A stretch of 64,000 bases of DNA from Alternaria dauci (GCF_042100115.1 NC_091281.1:1674001-1738000); one strand, 5' to 3'; positions 33,117-44,811 are shown, counted from the first letter of the stretch. Translations and numbers: made by a program. The notes: generated by a model from the sequence alone, not told the origin.

Positions 33117-34991
33117 ATGGAAAACCGTCCTTTTCGGCCCGCGTCGCCTCCCGAGAGACTGCCTGCATACTACCAAGACACAGGGGATGATAACATCCAA
33201 TACTGTTTCCGTGACTTCGACTCAAAACGCAACTTTGATCTCTTCGACCGTCAGACACGAGAGCACAAGAGCAGTAACTTCTGCCTCGACTTTGGCGAAG
33301 ATGATGCCTATTGCGCTTTCGATCTCGACGCACAAGCATACAAGACGCTGCTCAATTCACCACGGCCAACTGAGCTGCATACACGATGGATCAACATATG
33401 GATGCCATACAACCAGAAAGATCTCATCCGGGTGCTAGCCTCACACTTTGACTTTACGCCACGGCTGTTGGGCATAATCAAGAGCGACCCCGTGCCGCCG
33501 CGAAACACCCCATCACTGCAAACGAAGAAGAGCTCCTCTACGTTAAGATCGATGCTGTCACATGCATCGAGCAAGTCGAGTTCGATTAAGCAGCGGGCGA
33601 AACAGGCAAACGAAGAGTCCATGGATTCAGAGTCGAGCATAGGCATGACTGAGATGATGCAATCCACACAGCTCGAGTTGGTGAGGGACCTGAGCCATTA
33701 TCAGCTAGTAGATAATGTCTGGCATTGGAGCACCGTGGATCAGGGCCGAAGATGTAAGCTACAGGCACTTGCTGATGCCATCTACACTACATTTACCAGT
33801 GAGCTCTGCTGACAGATCGCAGACATGTGCATAGGCTACAATTCGCTACACAACGTTCGCAGTAAAGAAACAAACACCCACCCTCACATCTCGGATAGAA
33901 GCCGTGATATACCCCACGGCAAGCGCGTGTGGAACTGGCTCCTCCTATGCGAAGACAAGACAGTCATCTCCATCTCCGAAGACCCGTTTCCCTTCACCAC
34001 CGGCCCACTCAACAAAGAAGACCTCAAGACCCTCTTCACCACCCGCCGCAACCTCGTCAACGTCTTCCGACAACTAACCAAAGCCCCCACGCCGCTTAGA
34101 GACACGGCGCTCACCCAGCTCCCCATCCGCCAACGCCTCGGCAGCAGCGACGAAGAAACCGCGCACCGCCCCACCGACGCCCCCGGCCTGCTCTTCTACT
34201 ACCTCTTCGAAGACTGGGGCGCAACGTTCGACCTCATTTCGCGGCGCGAACACGGATACGCGGCTGAACTCGACCGCCTGCGCCAGGAAATGCTGCAAAC
34301 CGCCAATCTCACACACGTCGACCAACTGCACCACATTGGGTGCCAGCTCGCCGTGCTGAAACGCGTGTACAATTCGTATGAACTGCTCATCGAGCGCGTG
34401 CTCAAGAAACAAGAAGCGACGCTCGCGTCGCTCAAGAACTCGCGTATCCTGTCTGGCAACGCATCGCTCATCTCTTCACACCCACTGCTCAATGAATCGC
34501 CTGTTGGCCCGCTCATCCCCGAAGCAGATAGCTTACTCGGCGTGGCTCTTAGTTCCGCGGCACGCGTCCGCTTCGAGCGTCTCAAAGACCGGATTCTGTT
34601 GTACGCGCTCAGCGAGATTACAGAATGTCTCGACCAAAAGGAATCTCTCGTCATGATGAACTTTAATCTCATCGCGATTAAGGAATCGTTCTCCGTCGAG
34701 CGGCTGACCTGGGTGACGTTGTTGCTAGCTAAGATTACGATTCTGTTTACGCCCGTGACGCTCATGACGGGGTATTTTAGTATTCAGTTCCGCGCCGTTG
34801 AGTTTGAGATCAGGAGTTACTGGGTGGCGTTTGGGATTGTGTTTGGGGCGAGTGTGGGGTTGTTGGTGTTGTTTAGTTGGGTGAGTGGGACGTTTGAGGG
34901 GAAGATTGTTACGAGGAGCTGGACGAAGAAGGTGTTTGATGTTGGGAGAGTGTGGGTGGGGCGGAGGCGGAAGGGCGGGAAGATGATGTGA
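33117..34991 (+). CDS. CorA-like Mg2+ transporter family protein
   Basis: Two exons: 33117-33753 and 33823-34991; 601 residues, phase 1 junction checked. The long soluble part precedes a helical stalk (LLERVLKKQEATLASLKNSR-like; seen as IERVLKKQEATLASLKNSR) and two C-terminal membrane segments: WVTLLLAKITILFTPVTLMT and YWVAFGIVFGASVGLLVLFSW. Between them, the place of the CorA GMN signature (usually YGMNF) holds TGYFSIQF, as in many fungal CorA-like proteins, so magnesium selectivity is doubtful. Such proteins are ion channels or transporters of the plasma membrane or vacuole. The chosen ATG at 33117 follows a CA/T-rich leader; an in-frame ATG at 32964 would add 51 residues of basic, uncharacteristic sequence. 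The C-terminus is strongly basic (RRRKGGKMM). Confidence 0.75.
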
Positions 34992-35622
34992 GGAGGTGGT
35001 TTGCTGGGTATGGGAAGATACCTGGTGACGGAAGATTTGTAGTAGAGCATGGAGTCAGGAAAATGAGAAACTCTCGTGTATAGTGAGCGGTTGTGGCGCG
35101 ACTTGTGGGTATGAACGGCCGTCTTTGGCATAGTGCGCTGCTGCCAGGTGACCTTTTGCACTACGCCACCATTGGAGATGGAGTTCTCCATACTCTTATA
35201 GCTATATTACTTTATTTTCCAGTATACATTGTGACTCAACAATTAAGTAAAACCCTAGGGTGGTTCTTGTTCACCTTCGTGCTATCGTGTACAAAATATG
35301 TACGATATTGTACGCAACTGTACCACGTTAGTGTTCTAACGGCTCAGCTAACTGCCGATGATTAGCACTAGTGCTTCACGATCGTTTCTGCATTATCGGC
35401 GTAAATAATTCCGAATAGCCGACATCTTCCAGAGGTCGGATGAGAGGACTACACGGTGTGAATCGATCGGCGAGAAATAAAAACACTCGCACGAACCACG
35501 GCACCTGGCAACACGGGATATATAATACTTCGATCTTAGGGATATTCTAGGACCTAATATCTCCTGAAGCTTCTACTTCTACGTGTTCTAGTTTCTGGAT
35601 CTTATAACATTACACATTCACG
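34992..35622. other. AT-rich intergenic region with phased TGTAC motifs
   Basis: About 630 bp upstream of the P450 pseudogene. It is more AT-rich than its surroundings. It contains four TGTAC motifs spaced 10-11 bp at 35288-35323. No gene is seen. Confidence 0.5.
35288..35323 (+). promoter_or_regulatory. Four helically phased TGTAC motifs
   Basis: TGTAC occurs at 35288, 35299, 35309 and 35319, i.e. spaced by 11, 10 and 10 bp, about 300 bp before the P450 start. Each TGTAC contains the palindrome GTAC, so the array presents the same site on one face of the helix. A cooperative regulator site is inferred. Confidence 0.45.
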
Positions 35623-37401
35623 ATGATTACACCTTTCGAATCACATTCGTGGCTCTTCAATTTTATTCCAGAATATTTTGCGCTCGCTCTTGTTTTCGCG
35701 GCTGTCGGTTGTCTCGCATACCGCTGGGCGTTGCCCAAACTCATTCCTGGGATTCCCTGCGACAAGAAAGTGGCACGCAGTATATTTGGGAATCTGCCAC
35801 AACTCATAGCCTGGCAGAAAGCTCATGGTTGATCGATCCCTTACATGACGGACTACTGTCGTCGGCTCGGCAGCCCTCTGGCGCAGCTCTGGCTAGGTCC
35901 TCTCAGCAAACCTGCATTGGTGTTGACCGACTTTACGGAGGTTGAGAACATCACGTAGCGCCGAGCAAAAGAGTTTGGTCGAGGTCAAGACTTTATCCAG
36001 CCCTTTACGTATGTAGTGCCAGAGTTCCATGTTGCTCTTGAAAAGGAAGATCCAAGATACAGCGCAAATAAGGATTTATTGAAGGATGTCATGACGCCAT
36101 CATTTCTCCAGAACGTAAGTTGCAAGTTGTCCTCACGGTTCACAGAGTTTCTGACATAGCGAAAGGTATCCGCCTCACAAATCTATCTGAGGACTACCAA
36201 TTTGGTTAATCTGTGGAACTTCAAGCTCAAACATGCCCGCGGCCGCGCAATTGATGCTTTCGAAGACATTTTCAGCGCCGCTTCGGACATGATTCTTGCG
36301 GCAGCGGTCGCGGTGAATGACGAGAACAGCGCTATTGTTCAACAACTGAAGTTTCTCGAGTCTTTTGACAAGGAACTTCCGTTGAAGTTCGATGAAAAGC
36401 ACAACAGCATGGTCTTTCCACACATGCAAAACCTCGCTCACGTCACCGGCCTCACCAGATTATCTGAGCACATTGGCGAACAGGTTCTTATTGCCTTCCC
36501 AAACGTAATGCACTACTACTGTCTGCTCAAGGATAAATTACTACGTCAATCTTATGGTTGCGTGAAAAGGTTTGATACGACGGAGATCCAAAAGTCTGTT
36601 TCCCGCTTGGAAAACGAGACCGTAACATCAGTTCTGGATCACATGGTGCGGCGCGAGAAGAAAGCAGCAGATAACAAGGGAGCAAAGCCAAATTACTTCC
36701 GAGCTGGAATCTTTGATGAGGAAGGCCACTACAACGAACCTCACGGAACTTGGTCTGTTTTGCTAACTATTCTCACAGTTAACTGGTTACTACCAAGCCG
36801 GGCACGAAACCAGCGCAACGACCATGCCAAAGCCTACGGGGAAGGTCGACAGCCAACCAAGGACGAGATTGCCAATGCCAACATTCCATACCTCCTCGCT
36901 GTGATCGAAGAAACGCTGCGAATGCGACCGCCTTTTCCTGCTCTCATCCGCTCTACCCTGGTCGACACTGAGATTATGGGCTACAAGGTTCCGAAAGGGA
37001 CTACCGTTCTTATGCCGTCAACTGGACCTGGACTAGACGAGCCGGCCATACCCGTCCCGGACGACTTACGTACCAAGTCTGGAATCCCAAAAAGACGTCC
37101 AGATTGGTCGCCAGAAGACGTACATTTGTTTAACCCAAATAGGTGGTTGAGGTGGGACGAGGAGTCCAAGGAGATGGTGTTCGATCCTTCAGCTGGACCT
37201 ATGCAGTCGTTTGGGTTTGGCCCTAGGCAATGTTTTGGAAAGAGGTTAGCATATATACAGCTGCGAACGCTTGTTACACTACTGTTCTGGAGCTTCAAGC
37301 TTGGTCGACTCGATGGAGAAATCGCCTCGCTTGGAGGTCATGAGTCTACTACGCTCGTTCCCAACTACTGCTACGTAAAACTAGAGGAGGCACCAGCCTA
37401 A
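35623..37401 (+). pseudogene. Cytochrome P450 pseudogene
   Basis: A microsomal P450 with an N-terminal membrane anchor (FIPEYFALALVFAAVGCLAY), a PIPG-like hinge (LIPGIPCDKK), EETLR of the K helix, and the haem loop FGFGPRQCFGKR with the axial Cys. It is broken in several ways. TGA 35830-35832 and TAG 35956-35958 interrupt an otherwise continuous frame (IPYMTDYCRRLGSPLAQLWL, then RRAKEFGRGQDFIQPFT). An intron with donor GTAAGT at 36115 leads to VSASQIYLRTTNLVNLW. At about 36790-36830 the I-helix motif AGHETSATTM is present but in a different frame from its flanks, and roughly 25 residues normally following it are missing before AYGEGRQPTKDE, which indicates a deletion. It cannot make a working enzyme. 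Confidence 0.85.
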
Positions 37402-38696
37402 CCTTGGGGATATGCTTCAATCCAATTAATCTTTGCGTCTTACGACGATTATCGGTAGACTTGCCATTCTCGATCTTCGAGTGCATGCCGCTCAGGACAC
37501 TCTCGTATCTGGTGCTTGCGTAAGCCTGTACGATCGATGTGCTAGCTTCTAGGCTGGTGCCCTGTCTGCTTGCTCCTGAAAGACCAATGGTTTGTCACAA
37601 TGAACTTATGATGAGTAGGTGGGGATATGGACTCAGAGGGCAGCGCAAGCGAGGTGCCATGGGGCGGTGGAGACGGCGCGATGGCGCGGGCGGGGCAGCG
37701 TGCGTCGCGGGTCATGGTGTTGTAGCTGTGGCATTTGCGCGTCGACAGCATCAAGGCGCATGGTGATGCGGCGGAGAGCGGGAGTCCCGCGGTGCCGTCT
37801 TCTTGTGGTCGGTGGAGTCATCGTGCGGGGCGGGCGGACTTGGCGCTCCCCCCATCCTTGCCCGCGGGAGCTAAGGCTTGGCGAACATCATCACATCGCC
37901 ATCTTCGCCCCTTTCCTCTCAGCTCAATCACTCGTTATCACTAACCTCCACTATGTCTTCGGAATTTGCCCATCCCCATTGCAATCTTCCGCGGTGCCTC
38001 TGGCTTCATTTCACCTCACTCGAGCATGCCATCGCTCGCAGCGCGATGCGCGTGTAGCTCTCGTCCTGCGCCAAGTCCAGGCACGGCCTCAGTACAACGA
38101 TGCACCCAAGCTCGAAGAAGCGCGCGGTTGTGAGCCCTTGGGGCTGCTAAGGGCTGAGGCGAGAGGTGGCGCAGGTCGGGGATGCGGCAGCCGGGTTTTG
38201 GAGAGGACACGATGCATGTGCAGACTCTGCAGAGGGAAGAGATGTCCCGGAGGGAGAGATGAGAGCTGATTGATCCTAGCCAGGTTTACAAAAGTCGAAG
38301 CGACTGCATTGGGATCCCGAATGCACGTCAAGGCTAACTCTCAGCATACGTTTACCCAACCTCGACTGTCCAAGTGGTTAAACAGGAAGAATCCATGATC
38401 CTCTACGGTACTCTCGAAAGACATGCTGAATGCATGCTTGTCATGCCTGCACGCTCGAATGCTCGACGCCTTATCGGCGTCTCCATCGCCCTACCACTCA
38501 GCGATATCCTTGATCAAATTCGCACCCATACTTGGACCACTAGGTCAAGGTATGGGTGCGAGAAGAAGAAAAATGTTGTCTCGATTGACCATTCGACACC
38601 GCGCAACAGACTTACTAATAGAAATAACGTACTGGCTTGAGGCTACCCCCGAGGCTACCGATCTATCAATAGTCTCCCAACTTTGATAACAGGTTC
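37402..38696. other. Intergenic region with a strong hairpin
   Basis: About 1.3 kb between the P450 pseudogene and the TauD gene, which converge. Short ORFs on both strands are not supported. The clear element is the 40-nt near-perfect hairpin at 38521-38560. Confidence 0.45.
38521..38560 (+). repeat. 40-nt near-perfect inverted repeat (hairpin)
   Basis: CGCACCCATACTTGGACC (38521-38538) is followed after ACTA by GGTCAAGGTATGGGTGCG (38543-38560), which pairs along 17-18 positions with one shifted base. This is far longer than expected by chance. It may be a bidirectional terminator between convergent genes or a remnant of a foldback element. Confidence 0.7.
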
Positions 38697-39713
38697 CTAA
38701 GGAAGACCTTGTCTTGCGTCAGATTTCTCATTCAGACCCCATGCTTGGCTACTATTATCGTGGACCGTAACTCTTCTCATATCCCTGCGATACCTGTACG
38801 CGAATGGACCTCCCATCGCTCGGTGCATGGTGCAAGTGTTATCCCAAATGACCAAATCGCCAACGTCGTGCCATTCCACAGTCACTCTGTACTTCTCCTG
38901 CGTCGCATGCTTGAATAGCATATCGAATAAGCCCTGGCTCTCCTCCGGCTGCAACCCCTCAATTTGGTGGATATGCATGGCCAGATACATATTCATGCGT
39001 CCGGATGCCTCATGGCGCTGCACAAGCTTATGGCGACCCATGGGATGATCGGCAGGCTCGATACCTGCAAAGTGCTCGGGCGCAGCTAGCTTCTTTGAGT
39101 GCAAGATCGAATGGCAGGCGACATAGTCTTTAGCCAACAGCTCGCTCTTTACGTCGTGGGGAAGGTCATACCATGCCGTCCTCGTATCGCAGAACTCTGT
39201 CGCACCACCTGTGCCAGGGGGAGGCAGCTCATGAGCTAGTAGCAGGGAGTAGCCTGCTCGGCGCGGATTGAAGCTACTGTCAACGTGGAAGTAGCTGTTG
39301 CCTTTGTTTGCTTGCGCGCGTGGGTTAGTCGGAGAAACGAGTGTGTTGTCTGCTTCGATGTTGCCGACATCGAAGAGTTCGTCGTAGTCAAGACGGTTCT
39401 TACGGCCGGCCTTGTTGTATGGCTTCACATCGTCTAGCTCGCCGAATTTGCGGCCCAAGGCGATGTGGGTTGGGTCGGTCAAGTTTGTCTGGCGCACGAC
39501 GACCACACCATACTACACATGTAGTGAGTAACAAGCCATAAATATACATGGGACGCAAACCTTCGTCAAGAGGTCCTGAAGCAGGCGGAAAGTTTCATCG
39601 GAGGCACCGTTTGTGAGGTCAAGCCCTCGGATCTCAACACCGAAACCGTTCTTAAGCTCTCGAATCTGAGGGGCCGGAGCGGAAATGGTCGTTTCAGTCA
39701 TCGTGGTTGTCAT
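38697..39713 (-). CDS. TauD/TfdA-family 2-oxoglutarate/Fe(II) dioxygenase
   Basis: Two exons: 39561-39713 and 38697-39512 (48-nt intron, donor GTTTGC, acceptor GTAG), 322 residues. The family oxidises a substrate such as a sulfonate or aryloxy-alkanoate with O2 and 2-oxoglutarate. The iron ligands are visible: HVD in SYFHVDSSFNPRR (HxD) and the distal His in WDNTCTMHRA, with the 2-oxoglutarate-binding Arg in YRRDMRRVTV. GFGVEIRGLDLTNG near the N-terminus and GGATEFCDTRTAW are family blocks. The length is normal and no lesions are seen. It is the only intact gene of the four in this locus and shares a 591-bp divergent promoter with the broken Zn2Cys6 regulator. The natural substrate is unknown; related fungal enzymes act on diverse carboxylates or secondary metabolites. 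Confidence 0.88.
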
Positions 39714-40304
39714 GTTGGTTGCGTTTCAGGGTATGTTTTTCAATCTTGTGTGATCCTTGATTCCCTTTGATAGCTGATAGGAATCTTATATGTTGCAAGC
39801 TTCAGTCCTATCGGTATCCGTTCCTTGTCGTCGACCGTTGCCGATCGACTCTAGCGGCTGCATGTTGCATCCATAACCGATGATAGATCCGCGCACTATG
39901 TGGTAGTATTCGCTCATGCGTACCGATCTCATCGCAAGCAAACTTGCATGGAATTCTGCATACAACCCCGATCGATTTCCAAAGCTAAAGATTGCCTATG
40001 GAGGGACGAGTGGTACTCTTGTAAGACGAACATCAGTGCAACCTGATTGCTCCGTGCTTGCTCAGAGCACTATCCTGATTCGACCAACCATCTCGATAAA
40101 ATTATTCTCTGGTAAGTTTTGCAGCTGATTGGAAGACACCAGCGCATCATTTGGAGTGTCAGCACGTGCAACGGTAATGAGAACAAAAGCGCACTAGTCC
40201 CGTAACCGACCATAGCCGAGGGATGATGCAGCCAATCTCTTACCTTCATCCCTACTGTCGCTCCTGCCATCACGTTTTCCATTACGAACAAGCAACAGAA
40301 AACG
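39714..40304. promoter_or_regulatory. Divergent promoter between TauD gene and Zn2Cys6 regulator
   Basis: 591 bp separate the two starts. CGGTATCCG at 39812-39820 is a CGG-N3-CCG inverted pair, the type of site bound by Zn2Cys6 dimers, 100 bp before the TauD ATG. A link to the adjacent regulator is inference. Confidence 0.45.
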
Positions 40305-42598
40305 ATGACGGCATCGACTGGTAAGCGATCCTTTCGTGCATGTCTTCGCTGTCGTCGCTGCAAGACCAAGTGCGACCTTGACGGCTCAGGTGGCCGAAAG
40401 GAGCCACCCTGCAGATCATGTCACCTCTCTGGCAATGACTGCGTCCTCGTACAGTCAAGACGAGGCCAAGGAAGTAATAAAGCCACTCCCGATGCTCGCG
40501 ATACCGCAACAGACATCCCAGAAGCGGTCGTGCACAGGAACGAGAGTGCCGCTACGAGCTCCGGGCCATCTTCGACACCCTTGGACGCTGATGATCCTAC
40601 AATTACTGCACGAAGCTTGCCAGAACCCTATGGTTCGGGCAGAGAGATAGAAGTCGAATTAAGGAATCCATCTGATGCGCTTGAGATACTGGCACATTCA
40701 GACGAACGTTCACTGTTAGCTTCGACGCGCTCTCCAGCCGATCATGCTGCTTCAGCAGCTCCCAGTATTCAAGTGACCGAAAATAGATTGACAGAGCTTG
40801 GCGACTTCGAGTTGCTAACAACCGGGGTACTACAGATGAGTGTAATCCTTGAGCTATTGCAGAAGTCAGTCATGGTTGAAAATTTGACCTATCGTTCAAG
40901 CCGACTAATGTTGTTCCAGATACACGAGAATCTACCATCCTCACTATCCTATAGTTCCAGACTGGCTTTTATCACCAAGTGGTATGGACAGAATTGGGAA
41001 GTCTGAGCACTTTCTCCTCACAGTGCTGCTTACTGTCGCATCGCGAGATTCGACGCAGCATGTCCTCGTTCACCGGTACTGCTGGGACCACGCTCAAACA
41101 CTGCTACTTGATGTGCTTCTGGCCCGCTCCTCAACTCAAACACCTCGCACAGTTGAGGGCCTTTTGATCCTAGCGGAGTAGCTGCCTCACATTGAGTCCA
41201 AGCTTACGACTAAAGAAGCACCCGGAGATATCTTCGCCGAAGATAGGCGTGCATGGTCACTCATAGGCCTTGCGATACGGCAAGGTTATATGCTTCGCTT
41301 GGACAGAGGGGCTTTCCGTCGATCAGGTAGTTATGCCACATAAGAGCAGAGCGAGCAGGAACGACTACTCTGGCATTGTGAGTACCTTTTTTTTTTGATC
41401 ACCTAAATCTTGCTGATAGGATCCTAGTTGTGTGTCTCGCTGACCGTCACATATCAGTCCGCCTGGGGCAGTCTTTCTGGTCTCGAGGGCCATCTCTCTC
41501 TTCCCATTTTACTGCGGATGATTTTCCCAGTCTCAAACCTAAATCTGGGGATTTCCTTGATCAGTCCGCGATTCTGCAAGCCAATCTGGAGCTTGTACAG
41601 ATCTTGTACAATGCCCATCTGATTTTGTACGCTTCCGCAGAACGGACACAGGCTCTTATCAAGGACGGCGACTACGCTCGGTATCTAGATGACTTTCTAA
41701 GCGCCGCAACCATGTGGCAAACTACCTGGCGACGACTGGACAATTCTTCAGTGGTATCGAACTCAGTCTTTATGACTTACGAGTACGTCTGTCTATACGT
41801 GAACGCGTTCTCCTTTCAGGCAGTTGTCGCGCGATCAGTCAAAGATTCAAGGGGGAAGCCTCAGACACATGACACCGGTGGAGCAACTTGTCAAGAATCT
41901 TTCCGTCGAAGCACCCTTTCTCTACCCGATGGGCTTTACATCAACGGTGCCATCCACGCGGCAACGAAGTTGCTCGAAAGAATGACGACTTTGGACCCGC
42001 AAGGCGATCTACAATACCTTTCATCGCGTTTCTTCCTGTAAGTCCCTCGGGTCTGTTATAATGCCATAATCCTACTGACAAAACTCGTAGTTACGGTGTT
42101 TACGCAGCTGTATTCTTGTATAAGGTAGTAAACTTTGACATGACCAACCTTGGAATACAGCTAAACGCAATTGATGGTCTAATTTCACGACTGGTTTCAG
42201 CCATGCAAGAGGCATCCGCAGCCGGGACTCATGTCTGCCATACCTATAGTAGAATGTTGGAAAGGCTTTGGCGCTGCCGCGACCCATCGCAGGAACCGTA
42301 TCGAAGGCCATTCACGGACACGGAAATCGCTTCCGACCGGACCTTACATGGTCCATGTGTGAATGAACCTTCCTATATTCAGCCTCTACAAGATGCTGTT
42401 CTTGAAAATCAAATAGCCGATGGCGTCTTGCCAGATGTTCAGTCTGCCTCCACGAATATCTCGTCATCCGCTTGGCAAAATCCCTGGCCACGTTCTAATG
42501 ACTCTCCATTACCATATTGGGAAGAGCTGACGGTGGATCATTTCTGGCCAGGAATTACCGACTTCTCCCAGCTGATAGACGAATTGATCGCCGCTTAG
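40305..42598 (+). pseudogene. Zn2Cys6 transcription factor with two in-frame stops
   Basis: Four exons can be joined in phase: 40305-40864, 40920-41377, 41428-42037, 42091-42598, a reading frame of 712 codons. The N-terminal Zn2Cys6 cluster has all six cysteines (C13, C16, C23, C36, C39, C46: CLRCRRCKTKC, then PPCRSCHLSGNDC). The fungal-specific regulator domain follows (YTRIYHPHYPIVPDW, then LIGLAIRQGYMLRLDRGAF, then HFVCLADRHISVRLGQ). TAG 41179-41181 stands in AE-stop-LPHI where Trp is usual, and TAA 41341-41343 in SYAT-stop-EQSEQE. Both fit single RIP-type transitions (TGG to TAG, CAA to TAA). All introns and frames are otherwise intact, so inactivation looks recent. A truncated product could still carry the DNA-binding domain (about 270 residues to the first stop). 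Confidence 0.85.
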
Positions 42599-42995
42599 CC
42601 GGTTGAAATGATGCTAGAGGATCGGCTGACCTGCTCTATTTGGACAAAAAGAAAATACCTGGCTAGCGGCAAGTGCGGCTTGATAACGGTGTTTAGAGTG
42701 CAATGCTAAGGACTGAAATCTTGGCGTGGATGGTGATCCTGCGCAGAGCCATGCATGCCAATAGAAAAAGATGGGATTCGTGTCGTCTGGCAGATTGGAC
42801 TATCGTCTAAGCCGCGCGTTTCCGCCATAGAAAAGGCGGTACGCTTAACGCCCTAATGCCCCTTGATGTCTTTCTTATATTCACACCTGAAAGTCGAGCA
42901 ATGTTGCAACCCAAGCTCATAGATGATACTACATCTCGGCATCATATGGGAGGTTTGCTGCGCAAAACAGTTGTATTTCTGTGTCAATTTACAGA
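42599..42995. other. Convergent intergenic region
   Basis: About 400 bp between the ends of the regulator and the NmrA-type reductase. Nothing else is seen. Confidence 0.4.
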
Positions 42996-44061
42996 CTATG
43001 GAGTAACAGCACCCCGCTTCTCGGCAATAACACTCCTCACGACTTGCTCCAAATCCTCCGGTTCGAGACCCAGTTTCTCGTCCCAAAGCTCCACAGAACT
43101 AATATCTCCCAAATTGACTGGACCAGTCGTCATCGCCTTGACCAATAATGCGATACCAATGTAATCGCCCTGTTGGAATCTCCTGTGGCCTTCTTCGATG
43201 AGTTCCCTTGAATCTTGGTGTTTGATTGTCCATTTTTGCCCATCTATCTTCTCGAGGAGAGCCAAGAGGTCATTCTGACAGATGTGGAATGATGCCGTGT
43301 GGACATAGGTGTTTCTCGTCTCATCGGCGTGATCCAGGATCTTCAAGGTAGCTTTTGCCACGTGGTCCAGTGTCGAGCCCGAGAATTGGGTTTTCCCTTC
43401 GTCTGTGATTGTGGCGATTTGGGTGTCAAGGTCAAAACCTAAATGACCGTCTCTAAGAGCCCAATCAAACTATAGCGAGGTGATGAGGCTGGTCCATTCC
43501 ATCTTGTCTTCCTTGGTCCGGAGATAATCGACGGTCTGGACCTTGAAAGGAAGGACAGGGATGAATTCGGTGACGCGTGGATCTACCGTGTTCGGACCAA
43601 ATTCGCTGGGGATAAATCTCTTCACTCCAGCCGCCACCGCAGCGTCGATGAATGATTTCTGACCGTCTGTAACAGTAGGGCCGACGGTGCTGATGACCAC
43701 GTCTTGGCCTTTCATCGCAGCTTCCAAGGAGCTTGTGTCTCCGTAATCTGCACGGATGACCTTTGTACCCTCAGGGAGCTGGGATGTGGACTCTTGTCGC
43801 GATAGAACAGCCACATTGTATGAAGATTCCTTGAGAGCCTCAAGCAGGACGCTACCCAAAGTGCCGGATCCCTGATGAGATATTAGCTGATGGCCATCAC
43901 GTTTTACAAGATAGACTTACGCCAATGAGCAACACATTACGGAAAGTCGTTATCTTGATTCTTGGACTGGAGGGAGGTTGTTTGGGCGTTGGTTTTCTTG
44001 CTAAAAACTGTTGTTTGAACCGATTGAGGAGTGGAAATGATGGTTTGTTTGCTGTATGCAT
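42996..44061 (-). pseudogene. NmrA-like / isoflavone-reductase-type NAD(P)-binding protein with one stop
   Basis: Two exons: 43921-44061 and 42996-43871, joined in phase 0 inside the nucleotide-binding loop (NVLLIG then GSGTLGSVLLEAL, GxxGxxG). The family members reduce isoflavones and related phenylpropanoids or act as redox sensors (NmrA). Further marks: VISTVGPTVTDGQKSFIDAA, VKRFIPSEFGPN and DRVT-like TEFIPVLPFK. TAG 43470-43472 interrupts TSLITSL-stop-FDWALRDG, where homologues usually have TGFFFDW; TGG to TAG is a likely origin. The frame then continues without break for 157 residues (LDHVAKATLKILDHADETRN) to the end at 42996. Total would be 338 residues. Without the C-terminal half, which forms the substrate pocket, the product is unlikely to work. 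Confidence 0.83.
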
Positions 44062-44811
44062 ATTGTAATTGTTCAGTTACTCCTTCAACTTGTATATTCA
44101 TCGACCAGCTTTCTAAATCTCCACTCTCGTTTTCTAGACATTCTATGCTTCATCATGATTGGTTACTGCTACTTCGAAATCACCTGGGCATTGCCTGAGG
44201 TGTCTTCAGGCGTTCCACTCAACTCTCAGCCTCGTACTGTGTTTGTCACATTTTGAGTAATCATAGAGCAGTGATCGACCGCTATTCGTCCTGGAGATCT
44301 CCGCGTCAAGTTTGAATCACGGGGAAGTTAAGGCGGAAAGACCGAGCATCGACACAAGCGAAAATTGCAAACCACCACGAGTAAAACTGTTGCTCGCTAT
44401 AGATTGCTTTCACGTTGTAGACGAAGAGTTCAATGTATCGTGTTTACTCGTTGCAGGATAAGTGCTTACGCCTAAACAAGGGCTCACTGTACGACATCGT
44501 ACATTAGATACCTCGTCGCTGCCTAGTGCTTATTCGTACCGCACGCTGCATGTTCTGAGCTAAAGCTTCAGGTACCGCTGACTACTAGCATCCAGTGGAC
44601 AATTTCGAGCAATGATTCTTCGCGGTTCGTGATTTCAGCCATGAGCGGGGTTGCAACGTAAGAGAATTTACCCCACTATCTTGTCGTTCTTTCTAGAACC
44701 CCTGATCGGATGCACATCCGGCTACCGCAACGATCATGCCGTTCTACGGGCGCGCAATTCAATACTATTTATATTTTTTATAAATTTTCATCCTTTCATC
44801 CAATCACAGTC
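44062..44811. other. Intergenic region with palindromic TGTACGA site
   Basis: About 750 bp. The perfect 7-bp inverted pair TGTACGA-CA-TCGTACA is at 44488-44503, some 430 bp upstream of the NmrA-type start. The AT-rich stretch at 44760-44800 directly precedes the tRNA. Confidence 0.45.
44488..44503 (+). promoter_or_regulatory. Perfect inverted repeat TGTACGA-N2-TCGTACA
   Basis: Both half-sites share TGTAC with the phased array upstream of the P450 pseudogene at 35288-35323. A shared regulator for the locus is a guess. Confidence 0.35.

Noticed and set aside
36760..36787. 26-nt intron (GTCTG...CACAG) that might restore the P450 I-helix frame
   Set aside because: Shorter than any other intron in the window and its phase produces a stop; the missing I-J region also argues for real damage.
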